From: Hexactinellida sp. DTS-2022
Lineage: Eukaryota; Porifera; Hexactinellida
NCBI GenBank assembly: GCA_028753945.1
Contig: JAPNXP010000015.1
Span: forward strand, 310,001 to 374,000
Length of the DNA stretch: 64,000 nt
Direction: 5' to 3'
A program made the position numbers and the translations under genes. Below the pieces are notes generated by a model that saw nothing but the letters and a program-made list of their open reading frames with translations, made no database searches and had not been told where the DNA came from. Numbering within the stretch: the stretch's first letter is position 1; every line of letters begins with the position of its first letter. Positions 1 to 12,000 of the stretch are shown here, in pieces.

Positions 1-3000
1 CTGGACCCTAACTCGAAAGAGGGCGCTTTAAAAGAGCGACTCGTCAAACTGTGTCAAGATATGCTCATCAGCTGTTTCTCTATATTCTACCCAACACCTA
101 AACTGAAGTACTTCGTGTTATGCGAGATGCTACTTAACGTTAGCATTGACGAGATAGCGCAGGGGGCCCCGGGAGAGATGCTGCTGGTTTCTGTTCTCGA
201 GGCGATCGGGGACTCTTCTTCCCACGGACTTAGTTCCATATTGCAGCACTCACAGTATGCACACATGTAAGTTGTATTTACTATACACATTTAGTTACAC
301 TAATAGCCACTTAAGGGACGTACAAACGTACGTAACACAAAACCAACCGTCCTAATGTAACTATTTACCATTTGTAATACAGCGAACTCACGTTATAACG
401 AAATGACCTCTTATAATGAAATGGAGATTTCCACCAGGGCACTAAATGCATTAATTATTATCCGCTTATAACAAATATCCGGATATAATGAAGGGATTAC
501 AGGTCCCAAGCACTTCGTTATAACGAGAGTTCACTGTACATAATAACACATTGGCTAACCCAACCCTTTGGAAGTGTTACTTAACGTTTGAATGCCACTT
601 AATGCCACTTAATGCCACTCTGCCACTTTAGGTACTCGCCACACAAGGTCAAGTTCCCCCTCCTAGAGCGAGCGATAGAGGAGGCCTCCTTTGAGAACGT
701 ACAGGACCTGGAACCTATGACGTATGAGGCCATCATATCGAAACTGCAGGCGCTAGCTTGTACCCCCGCTCATCACATAACGCGTAGCGCCGATCCCGAG
801 CCCCTGTCCACCCGGGCGGTCTCCCAAGCGGCCTCTAACTTGCTGCTAGCCAAACTCCAGGAGCTGTCCATGTTTGTGCAGGTGCTGCAGTGCCCGGGGA
901 GCTCTGATAGCGAGGGAGTAAAGGAAATGAGGGAGACAGGGAAACGGTTCTTCGCGACACAAAAGAATTGGCCGACACTTAAACCGGATGCAATTGCGTT
1001 TGAAATTAATCGGAAAGATATTTGGGTATATGGAATTGGGGTTTACGCGGGGAAAAAGGTTACTTGTGAGGTGTCAATGTATGTTGAAGAGGATGACGGT
1101 AACAGATTGAAACTTTTGGAAAAAACAAAAGTAAATTTGGCAGAAAAAGATTCAAATAAATCGTCGCGAATTGCTAGTGTAATGTTTGCAAACCCTGTTT
1201 GTATTCAGGACAACCGTAGATACCATTTGGAATGCTCATTTCCAAACGTGAAGAAGTTAGGTTACAGCGGAAAATCGGGCCAAAAAGAACTTGAATGTCT
1301 GAAAGGTTTAAAATTCACTTTTTTTAACTCAAAACTTTCCGAATCTGGAACTAACTGTTCCCAAGGTCAAATTCCAACAATCCACTATTCGCACACCGGC
1401 CCTTCTTTCACACAGACACTTTTGAAATCTGATGACGATACAAATCTCAGAGATTGCTCCGGAAGCTATCTTAAAATGACTCGTAACTTTCTTGAAACTG
1501 CCACTCGGTTAATCGAGACCACTTTATCTGTCGGCGTGTCACCGGAAATGCTAATTCGGTTAGGTAACACCTCTTTCTTCTCCCAAATTCTACCAGAAAG
1601 TTTGGTACTTTTGATCCCAGTAGCTAAACTATATCCCGAAATAACTGTTGAAGTTATGTTGATACTAAAATCCCTCTTAACTGAGGTGTCAATTGTGAAT
1701 AGACAGGTGTGTGGAGAAGTGGCACAAGTGGCAGAGGACAACTTATTCTATATGACAGTTGAAAGCGACCACCCTTATTCAGAATCCTCAATTACACCGT
1801 ATAACATTATATTTCCGCCCGAAGTTAAGTGGTTGCTCGTTAACTTCCTTCCCGAGTGTGCCACTTGTCAACCGGAGGACACTTTAAAGGTGACAATTCC
1901 ACATCCTGACACCAGCGACGATAAGAAACAACCCATCGTAGTCTTAGGTCCATATTCAGAAAACAAGGACTGGCCGACCGAATCTAAAATAATAAAAGGG
2001 AACAGAGTTAACTTTTTATTCGAAGCGGCCACTGATTATTTGAAAGAGGAGAACGCGAATAAGTTCGGTTTTAAGTGTGACGTCATTGGTTTCCCGTGGG
2101 ACACCCTGGCTTCGGAATCTATGCTACAGCTGGAGAGATTGCTGCATTACATCGGCGCGCAATGTGCCTCCTCTTTGGTGCAAACCGCAACTGAACTCCA
2201 CTTAGTTCAGCCACTTAACGCCTTCGAGAATATGAGTTCTAACGCCAGGGCCGACATGAGTGTCGTGTACGATATTTCTAATTCCGAAATTGAGACTTAC
2301 AAAGGGTTGTTGGAAGGCGGTTTGAGGGTCACGTGTCCGAATGTGGAACTAGCACTTAAAGGCGACACCCTCCCTAGTGACACAAGTCCACCATTGGCAT
2401 TCATTAAGGATTTCAGAGAGGGACAACCTAATACGAGTGGTGGTCGCTTGTCCGCTTATTTACAAACCGAATCGAGTATCGATTATACCAAGTCTTCGAT
2501 TCGTATTCCTAACTTCGGGATTAAATCCCAATGGCCCTCTCTTCTCTCCGTGACCCTAGCGGACCACAAGGGGCAGGAAATGTTCGTGAGGGACATCAAA
2601 CTGGAACTAAGCATCACAGAGGTGCGAGAAAAGCGCGATAAAGAGGACACACCCATTGACACCCTCTACAAACACCTGCAAATCCCACCGCCACAATTGG
2701 AAACACCCTACACACCAACAATAATAATAAACAACATATGCACTTCCATATGTTTTATGGAGAATTTCAAGAATTATTGCCCGGAAGAATTAAGGTTTGC
2801 TTCAATACATTTTGAAGACGATAATTTTAACGCTTTCGCTCACTCAGTTAAAGTGGTCGGTTTACAAGAAAAGAAGTACATTGGTAAATGGACACCGTCA
2901 CATCCTGGCAAATACAAGATTTCTCTGTTTATAGAAGGTGTTAAAACAGAGTCAATCGAACAAGTGGTTGAGTCACCAGAAGAGGACGAAATTCCTCCCG

Positions 3001-6000
3001 TGTACCCATTCATAACACACCAAAGATCTGCTATGAAAGTAACCACTTCGGACCCTGATGTTAAAAACGTGAAATTTTATTCGGAACCGGACACTACAAG
3101 CACAGTACTTGGCCAAGTTCCGAGAGGGAAACTTGTGTACTTCTTTGAGGATCAGCCTATCGACAACAACGACGGTAAATGGATCCGTTTGAGACCCGAA
3201 ACTATAAAATTATACGCGAAACCTGGCACCACCTCTACAATGGGATACGCACTCTCCTACATAAAGTGTAAGGACACTGAAACTATGAAATTAGAGGTGT
3301 TAGAGGCCACTGTGTCGGCTCTACAAGTGGCAGATAGTGGCGTGCGCCAGGTGAAGGGAGGGATTCTCAAACGTGTCGGGGGCCCTGGCAACTACGAAGT
3401 TGTGGAATGTGGCGAAGCCGGACACCTTATCCGCGCGGGACCTTCTAAGTCCTCAACGCCCATTGGTCAGCTCGTGAAGGGCAGTATAGTACAGGTTAGC
3501 GAGGAGAAAATAAAGGAAGATTGCATTTGGCTGAAACTTGTTGAGTCATCTGTTGTAACAGAAGGGCTGAGTAACCAGGATGCGACACATTTCTGGATCC
3601 TAGGTGTCGACCAGAGAAGTTACATTTTGTACGCGCGCAAAGAAGGTGATGATGGTACAAAGGGGAATATTTATAGCGAAGATAATGATTACGAATCTTT
3701 CGATTTTAAGACACCGACTAAACCACCAAATCTGTTTAATTTCGGACAATTGCCAGAGGGAAAATCCGTTTTCCAATTCGAAGCGGAAAAGGAAAAGGAG
3801 GTACAATGCAAAACTCCACTTTCAGACATATTCAACACAAAACCTTCTGAGGAAATTCGCATTGGATTGTCGCCTAATTATGCCAGAAGTCAACGGACAA
3901 TTTACTCTGCGTATTTGTGGCAGGAAAGCCTTGTGGTGGATGCAATGGCCGCATCTGCTTTCATTAAATTTAATCCCAACACACCACGGATAAGATCAGC
4001 TGCTCTTAAGAGGGAGGCGAGCAAACTGGAACCAACTCCGGAAGAGCCGGAATCTAAACCGGAACCGGAACTAAGTGCTGATAAGGATGAAGGGAAAGAA
4101 TCTGAGGATCAGAAAGTGGCAGAAAAGGGGGCGAAAGGTGTTGAAAAAGTGGCAGAAAAAGAGGATCCAAAAGTGGTAGAAAAGGAGGTTCCAAAAGTGG
4201 CAGATGAACAAGAGAAAGGTGTTAAAAAAGTGGCAGACCCGAAACCACCTGAGAAGCCTGATCCCCAGAGGAGCGACACACCTCCAATTGAGGACACAGA
4301 AGAGAAAATGAGCCAAGAATCGAGAGAGAAAGTACCCGTCACTCTAAGGTACCTAGTTAACTTTTGGGATTTCCTAATGGAGAGTGTCACTAATTACGCC
4401 AACTCGCCTATAAACGTGCCACCACTTCCCGACAAAATCAAAGACAAAATAAAAGCGGAAAAAGACGTCGAAAAAGTGGCACCCGTTAAGAAGAAAACAA
4501 CTGACGATGGCAACCAAACAATGTGTGAGTTATGTGACGACCCATATCCGAACCCAGTTACCTACCATATGAAGTCAGAGCACCCGGGCTGTGGCCAGCC
4601 TGCCAAGGGGTGGGGGTACAATAGTAACGGATCTTATTGCTCGGGATGGGCAGGGAATTGTGGCGACGGTGGCAGTGGTGGCTCTACGTGGTACATTATG
4701 TGCGAAACGTGCCACCAGGATTATCTGCAAGACAAACACAAGAAAGAGAAAATGCTGAGATTCAAATCCCAAGCGATGGGCATCAAAAAACGGGGCGGAC
4801 TTGTTAGGAAATTATTAGAAAAACCATCTCTGTCAATTCTCGAGGAAAACGCTTTATTTCTCCTTGAGCTCCAGAGCCCCAGCAGTGTGTCTGACCAAGA
4901 CACCTCCGACAAAGTGGCACCTTCCTACTCGCGACAGATATCGGAACCAAAAGGTCCCCGGAAACCGTCCTTCAAGCGAGCTGAGACAATCGCCTCTGCC
5001 GCGCCTCTCTCGCAAGGGTTCGCACGCACCATCTCCGTCGACGTACAGAAAGAGGGTCCCGAGCATACTTTCAGTTCTGTTAAAGAGGGCCTATCACAGG
5101 ATACGGATACCGAGGGGTCACAATTATTCATAATGCGACCCTCTCCCATCCTAGCTAAGCTAATCGCGAAATACCATCGCGGGAAGCTAGAAGAGATCGG
5201 CTGTCTCCCGGACTTCCTATCTTTCATTTCCAAGCGCCACGATCTAGACGGCTTACGGGCCACTCTACAGAACAAACTGTGCATGTCTCGCATGCGTGTC
5301 TATTCCCTGGAGTATATAGAGTGGCTGCTACGTGTCACTAGCGACACCACGTGTCTACACGACACATTATGGCACTTCATTTCCTCGTTCTACAAACCCC
5401 CCACGCAGAAACTCGAGGGAGAGGAGGACAAGAGAAGAGACAGAACTGAAATCCTAGACGCCCGACACCCCATAGACCTCCTATTCGGGGCCACAGCTGT
5501 CAGACAGGTCCGTGTATCGCTTTACCAGCTGTTATCCACCATAGCCGAACTTCTGCCAAAGCTACCGATAGGCTCTTTCGCACAGGAAATGGGAGTGAGG
5601 GCTTGGTGCATACCATTTCAAGTTGAGGACCATGGATTTATACACAGCTGTAACATCTTCCCGCATATCTCACATATTCTGTCGCTCCTTGAAGAGGCCA
5701 CAAAATGCCACACGGACACTAAAGAGGTGCAATCGAGTCTTTTCGTGGATGAAGATGTGACCAGCAAGGTGACAATATCTGTGTCGTCACGAGACGCCAT
5801 GCTAAACAGTTTAACCGACAATTCTACTGAAACTTTTTGGGAAAGTGGGGACGAATGTAAGGGGCGACCGCGACACATTGATATCGAAATTCCTAAACAC
5901 CTGCGTAACTATGGCTACAGAGTATGTGTGTATATCGACCACGTGAGAGACACTGGTTATGTTTCGGACACAATTTCTGTGTCCGTCGGTGAATCTAAAG

Positions 6001-8501
6001 ACAAGAAAGATTTAAGCGAAATTTCAGCTCAGAAGTTGGCTTTGACTCATGTTGGTTGGATAAGCATAACCGTGCCAATTGAACGTGTCAAGAAGTTCAT
6101 ACAAATCCTATTGAAGGGAACTAAAAACGCATGTCGAGTGCGACAGGTTAAACTAATGCGAAATAACGAAGGTGGCGACACAAAAGCCACTTTACCCGCG
6201 ACACAAATGCAACTGGCATCTTGCGAGGACCAAACCCTCCGTCTCTTTAGGGCACTCACTTCTCAGATATTCGGAACAATTCTGGTCAAGCGACCCTCGG
6301 AAGACCGCGGCGACAAGGAGGATATACGGGAACAACTGGTTGGCATTCTTGAGGAGAACAGACTGTCCAAATTCCAGATCGAAATGTGTAACGAAATCGT
6401 TAAGAGTCTCATTCATGAGTACGAGACGATGAAAACTAACTTTTTAGACAAACTAAGCGACACTAATTGGACAGAATCACATACAATTGACTCCTTATCG
6501 TTGCTACAATGGGGAGCAGTACGTGACTCGATATTACACGAACTCCTGACAATGCTTATGGCCCTGGCACAATCCGATTTAGTGGCCAAACACCTTACTA
6601 AGAATGCGTCGCTTATGAAAACTGTATTCTTACTACTCCATGTGGCTTCTAAAAGGTGTCAACTTAGTGTCATCGATTTATTGTGTCGCCTTTTAAAACA
6701 GGTGGCACCAGAAGATCTCGCGAAAATATTCGAAATAGAATACCTGCCAACCAGTTCCTCAAGCATCGCTACGCTTGTCCAACGACCGATACACGCGGTT
6801 GGAATTCTAGATTTCTTATTATTGGCAGTTGCCAAATCCCTGGAGGTACAAGTTCGGTCCAAGGGGGGCGAAGATAAGTCTTCTAAGACAATCTGTCTGT
6901 TTAACTTGACTACACAGGAGTCTGTTATGAATTTCGAGACAGATGACTGGGTTTGGAAAGGTGCAATCGCGAAAGAGATTTCGTTTGGGATCATACAACT
7001 TATAAAGGAGCTGCAAAGTGGCGCGATGGGGGAGCAGTGGCAGAATGTGTCCAAGGCTTGTGTGGCGCAAGCCATTCTCATGATGACGAAGGTTAAAGAC
7101 GTGGATCGTAATGTGAGGGAGTGTCGAGCTATGAAGTGTTTCTGGATATTCATGGGCGCACTTTGTGCCATTGACGAGGTGTTATGTGGTCAGTTGTCCT
7201 CTGGTGCCTCCGAGACAAAGGAGACAAAAGGAAAATCGGTTTCCTTATGTGTCAACCATGATGATGACAAAACCCCTGCGGTGGTAGAGTGTGACATTTG
7301 TGGCACGCTGTGTGCCCAATGTGACTTATACCTCCACTTGCCCAAATCAAAACGCGACCACAAACGAGTTCTCTTCAAAGAAGAAGAGGAAGCAATGAAA
7401 GTCGATATTCACGAGGGTTGCGGTCGCACCAAGCTCTACTGGCTTATGGCCATGGTAGACACTAATTCCCTTAAATCCATGGCAGAGTTTCGAGGCCACC
7501 ACGCGCACGCGACACCTGGGTCCGGGGTGTGTCGCTTCTGTGACACCTCGGGTGCCTCGGAAATGTTGGGTCTCGGGTTTGTCTGTGATGACCCTGATTG
7601 CCAGGAGCGGGCGAAGAACGCGTGTCGCGGCACCCTGGCGTGTTCACACCTCTGCGGAGGTGTTAAAGATGAGGTGGAACATCTCCCGTGTTTGCACGGG
7701 TGTCAGAAAGAGGCGCGACTGAAACAGGACGGAGAGGACATGTGCATGGTCTGCTACACCGACTCATTATTCGCTGCGCCCTCGGTACAACTGAAATGCG
7801 GCCATGTATTCCACTTCCATTGTGCCTGGAAATCCCTTGAAACAAAGTGGAACGGACCACGGATAATGTTCCGGTTCCTATTCTGTTCCATTTGTCAAAC
7901 CTCGCCACTCGAAGCGCCGCAATTGGAAAAGCTGTTTCGTCCCATGATGTCGCTTTATGAGAAAGTTAAAACGAAAGCACTCATGCGACTCGAATACGAA
8001 AACAAAGCTAAAGTCGAAGCTTTAACCGACGAAAAATCAAAATTCTACCAAAAGCCTGGCGAGTATTCCCTGAACCGCTACGCCTATTATTTGTGTTTCA
8101 AATGCAACGAGCCTTACTACGGTGGCGAGGCGAGATGTCTCGACCTGATTGTTGTGTCGGACGAATATGACCCTTCTGAGCTAGTTTGTGGCGGGTGCTC
8201 AAATGTGACACAAGCGCAAATATGTCCCAAACACGGCACAGATTACCTCGAGTACAAATGCCGCTACTGTTGTTCCATAGCCACCTATTTCTGTTTTGGT
8301 ACCACCCACTTTTGTGCCCCTTGTCACGACGATGTGGGTCGTGTGACCGGGATCCCTAAAGACGAGCTGCCGAGTTGTCCCGTGGGCCCCCGGGCCATGC
8401 CCCAGGACGGGGACGAATGTCCGCTTCGCGTGAAACACCCCCCAACGGGAGAGGAATTCGCACTTGGATGTGGCGTTTGCAGAAATGCACAAAGTTTCTG
8501 A
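1..8501 (+). CDS. MYCBP2: MYCBP2 / highwire / PAM E3 ubiquitin ligase, C-terminal part (5' end outside window)
   Basis: Exons: <1-266 and 632-8501. The donor is GTAAGT at 267 and the acceptor AG is at 630-631; the join is phase 2 and makes a Met codon across the intron. The product is a giant RCR-type ubiquitin ligase that esterifies Thr/Ser via a Cys-relay and controls axon and synapse growth in animals. Visible domains: PHR-type beta sandwich (about nt 935-1410), filamin-like repeat (2690-2960), a Cys/His-rich zinc region (4520-4730), DOC/APC10-like domain (5740-6160), B-box-like Cys/His cluster (7240-7370), RING (7739-7905) and the terminal tandem-cysteine domain (8060-8498). The relay cysteine in GGEARC (8136-8138), the downstream catalytic Cys in the CFGTTHFC motif (8292-8294), the following Phe, and the Glu and His known from the human enzyme are all present. 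The second exon is unusually long (7.87 kb) with no intron. Identity is very secure. Confidence 0.96.
267..631 (+). other. MYCBP2 intron with palindromic element
   Basis: The intron is 365 bp with a GTAAGT donor. It holds an inverted-repeat element at 378-538 and ends in a run of three direct repeats of AATGCCACTT just before the acceptor. Confidence 0.8.
378..538. repeat. Small inverted-repeat element (family 1, CGTTATAACG ends)
   Basis: The ends are inverted copies built around CGTTATAACG, within ACAG..AACTC and GAGTTCACTGT termini, flanked by TA. There is no coding capacity. Similar elements occur near 13918-14044, 22370-22400 and 63079-63240. TA flanks and CAGT-type ends fit a non-autonomous Tc1/mariner-pogo relative (inference). 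Confidence 0.7.
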
Positions 8502-9044
8502 TTTTAGCTTTTTGTTACTATAAATATCGATATAGTGTATATAGCATGTACACACATAGGATATAGTGGTGTTTAGGTTAGATAGTTTGTAGATTCTGTA
8601 GTTTCAAAATATTATTATATTCTATCATTACTATAGTAACCTTTTTATAGTAATTTGTAAATATATAGTAGTTCTCCTTAATTGCCCATGTACAGTTGTA
8701 ACGATAGGTCCCTTTTAAGCCCTTTTAACACCTGTTAATTCGACGGTCCCCTGGTGTCCATAGATTATTGTATTAGATTTATGTTGCACACAACATGAAT
8801 TTGTAAATAACAACAACTTATTTATAACTACGCTTATGAATTGGAACCATAGAGCCTGTTCTTATACAGAGGTGTTAAGTCGTTACACAATTTGAATATA
8901 TAAATTGTTAGTTTTAATGTTTGTTGTTGTTGCCGAAACAAACTTATGTGTGGATAACTGTAACCAACAACAACAAACTAGTATATTTCTTTATAAACTG
9001 AATAGTTGCAAACTCCACTTTATAGTTAGTATGCATGTGCCACA
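8502..9044. other. Intergenic, MYCBP2 3' flank and coiled-coil gene 5' flank
   Basis: AT-rich sequence with short TTG/CAA runs. No ORF, RNA gene or clear promoter element was recognised. Confidence 0.6.
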
Positions 9045-12000
9045 ATGAATGCCATAAACGACACAAAAGTTGAAGAATTCCTAAAGGCCCTTTCCACTGC
9101 TAAGCAAAGTTTGAATCGATCCGAACAGATATTAGGCGCCAAATCTGACACAGAAGACCTAATTTCTATTTCCCCAAACACAACCACTTTAGACGGTTTC
9201 TTGAAATATGACACACCGACACATTCCTATGCCACTTCTACAAGTATAGGTAGTTACCATGGAGACCAAGGAATGTTGGGTATAAGCTCACCATTTGACA
9301 CCTATAGTGTGCCACTTGAGGCGGCTGAGCTAAGTGGCAGAAGGCCACTTTTCGAGGGTGTTAATGGTGGCACAAATGAAGACACCACTTTGCGACACAA
9401 AAATGAAACATCGAATTATTCACAGCACTTGTAAGTATCAATTTTAATACAGTCGTATTATCCGAGTTTACCCTACATAGAAATATATACTGCTTTATAA
9501 ACTAAAATATAATTAGTCCTACAAACCCAGGCACGTTATATGATATAACCGAGTTCTACTACTGTATAGTAAACTCGGTTATAACATATAACTATAACGA
9601 ATGGGATAAGTTCTACTGTACATGTAAAGTGGCGTATTAACCTGTGCCACTAGGGCGACACAATTGGCGCCCGAGAGCGACAGGAACCGAGAGGAGAGTT
9701 TGGAGCGGCGCCTCGGCGCCCTGAGAGAGGAGAACAGCCGATTGGTCAACCAGTCCCGCAGGGGACAGGGGGTAGTGGACGATCTGAAACTGAAACTAAC
9801 TATCGGAACTAACAAGTTGGAGCAGACGCAATCCGACCTAGCGGACGAGCTCAAACAGAGAACTCTTCTGGAGGACCGAGTGGCAGGCATGGAGGGAAGA
9901 ATGCGCGCCATTCAACAGGTCTATAAATAGAATAGATAACCACCTTATTAGTGTATTATACCATTGGTTCCTGTAGGGGTCCATGGGTAATATAGTGCCT
10001 CCAAAAGACATGCTGTCGGCACAGCTGTAATTTTACATTTTTACTCTTGGCACAGCTGCGATTTTGATTTTTCTGTTGGCACAGCTTCGATTTTAGATTT
10101 TTCTGTTGGCACAGCTGCGATTTTAGATTTTCTGTTGGCACAGCTGTAATTTTGCATTTTTTCAGTTGACACAGCTTCGATTTTAGATTTTTCTGTTGGC
10201 ACAGCTGTGATTTTACATTTTTTCTGTTGGCACAGCTGCGATTTTAGATTTTTTATTGGCACAGCTGCGATTTTAGATTCTTTCTGTTGGCACAGCTGTG
10301 ATTTTAGATTTTTCCTATTGGCACAGCTTCGATTTTAGATTTTTTCTGTTTGCACAGCTGTGATATTAGACTTTTCTGTTGGCACAGCTGCGATTTTAGA
10401 TTTTTTATTGGCACAGCTGCGATTTTAGATTTTTCTGTTGGCACAGCTGTGATTTTAGATTTTTCCTGTTGGCACGGCTGCGATTTTAGATTTTTTCCTT
10501 TGGCACAGCTGTGATTTTAGATTTTTCTAATAATTCACACGATTGCAAAGGGTCTAAACCAGTGGTTCCCAACCTGGGGTCCACAAAAGTTCTCAAATTT
10601 TCTTACGGTCAATAGGAGGGGGTCCACATAATATCTAACATTGCCTATAGGTGTACAGGTAAACATCCCAAAGCGGCACCCATCGGGAGAATGATTTTGT
10701 GCCGCTTCTCGGAGGTTGCCGCTACTCGGAAGTGCCGCTTTGGGAGGTTTTACTGTATATGTCTCTATTTATCTGTTGGCAGGACTCTGAGTCGCAGCGG
10801 GCCCGCGTGTCCGACCTGGAGGCTCAGGTGTCGGAGAGGGAGGGTCGGCTGTCCCGCCAGGAGGGGGAGCTCTCGGGGCGCTGCGAGGAGCTCCGGGACC
10901 TGAAGCGGTCCTACGAGACCGTGTCCCGGACCCTGGAGCAGACCGTCTCTAGCCAGGCCCGACTGAGGGAGGCCCTCTCTCAGAGCAAGGAGCGAGAGAG
11001 GGAGACGGGACTCCTGAAGGAGGAGCGACTCGCGCAGCTACAGGCAGCCGAGACCAAGCTGTTCGACTCACAGGTATGGATACAGATATACAGTTATAGA
11101 TATGTGTATATGTACACAGGTACATATATAGAGATATACACATATAGATATAGAGAGATAGATAGATACGACTCACAGGTAGGTATAGACATAGGGGGAG
11201 CGGAATAGGACCTAAAATTAATGTAGGAATAAGACCTAAGCTCTTGTAAGTAGGAATAAGCCCTAAAACAATCTATGTAGGGATAAGACCTAAAATATTT
11301 CTAAAGTAGGAATAAGACCTAAACTCGATAGATATACATACAGATACATATATAGAGAGAGATACACAGGTACACAGGTACATATCAGGTAATATACAGA
11401 TATATACAGATATGTATCATATACATATACCCAGTGAATTTCTTTATATGTATTATGGTTTTTGTCCTTGTATCTAAAAATTGTCCCTAGATGTAGGGCT
11501 TTAATTAAGGACATCGACATGGACATATACAGACATACACAGATACAGTAGAGTAGACTCTGGTTATAACAAGGTTATACAGTATAACCTCGTTAGTAGG
11601 AACACCAGGGGACCGTCTTAATGTGTACTCCTTATCCGGAATTCGTATTAACCAATATCATTTGTATTTAAAAGGCTTTGAAGGGAAATGAAATAGTGTT
11701 CGTATTAACCATGTTCATACTAACGAGGTTCTACTGTATATTAAATCTGAAGTGTGAGTAAACAAAGGAAATTGACACCTCAATTATAGCAGTAAAATGT
11801 GAATATATAGGGGTAAATATTAACTCGCTAGCTTACTATTCATTTACTTTGAAAACAATTTCAAAGACACAAAAGGACTCATTTGTTTATTGAGTAGAGG
11901 GACAGCAATTGTAATGGCTGTTTGTTTACCAACACATATATATCTGTACACAATGCTAAAATATGTTCTAAAAGTATGAGGCATTTTGAAAGGCATCTTA

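Noticed and set aside
3604-3993. 129-codon open frame overlapping MYCBP2
   Set aside because: Shadow frame of the real coding exon; no start context or domain.
4864-5293. Alternative-frame open stretches inside the MYCBP2 exon on both strands
   Set aside because: They overlap the clearly homologous frame, have no recognisable motifs, and arise from GC-rich codon composition.
10041-10262. Open frames through the 30-bp minisatellite
   Set aside because: Repeat-length multiples of three create chance frames; no splice or start signals support translation.
10013-10528. CRISPR-like regular repeat array
   Set aside because: Units abut without unique spacers and the context is a eukaryotic intron; it is a minisatellite.
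11074-11400. Possible extra coiled-coil exon after the second GACTCACAGGT
   Set aside because: The sequence is a local duplication of the donor region followed by TATA/GATA low-complexity; the exon 3 to exon 4 phase works without it.
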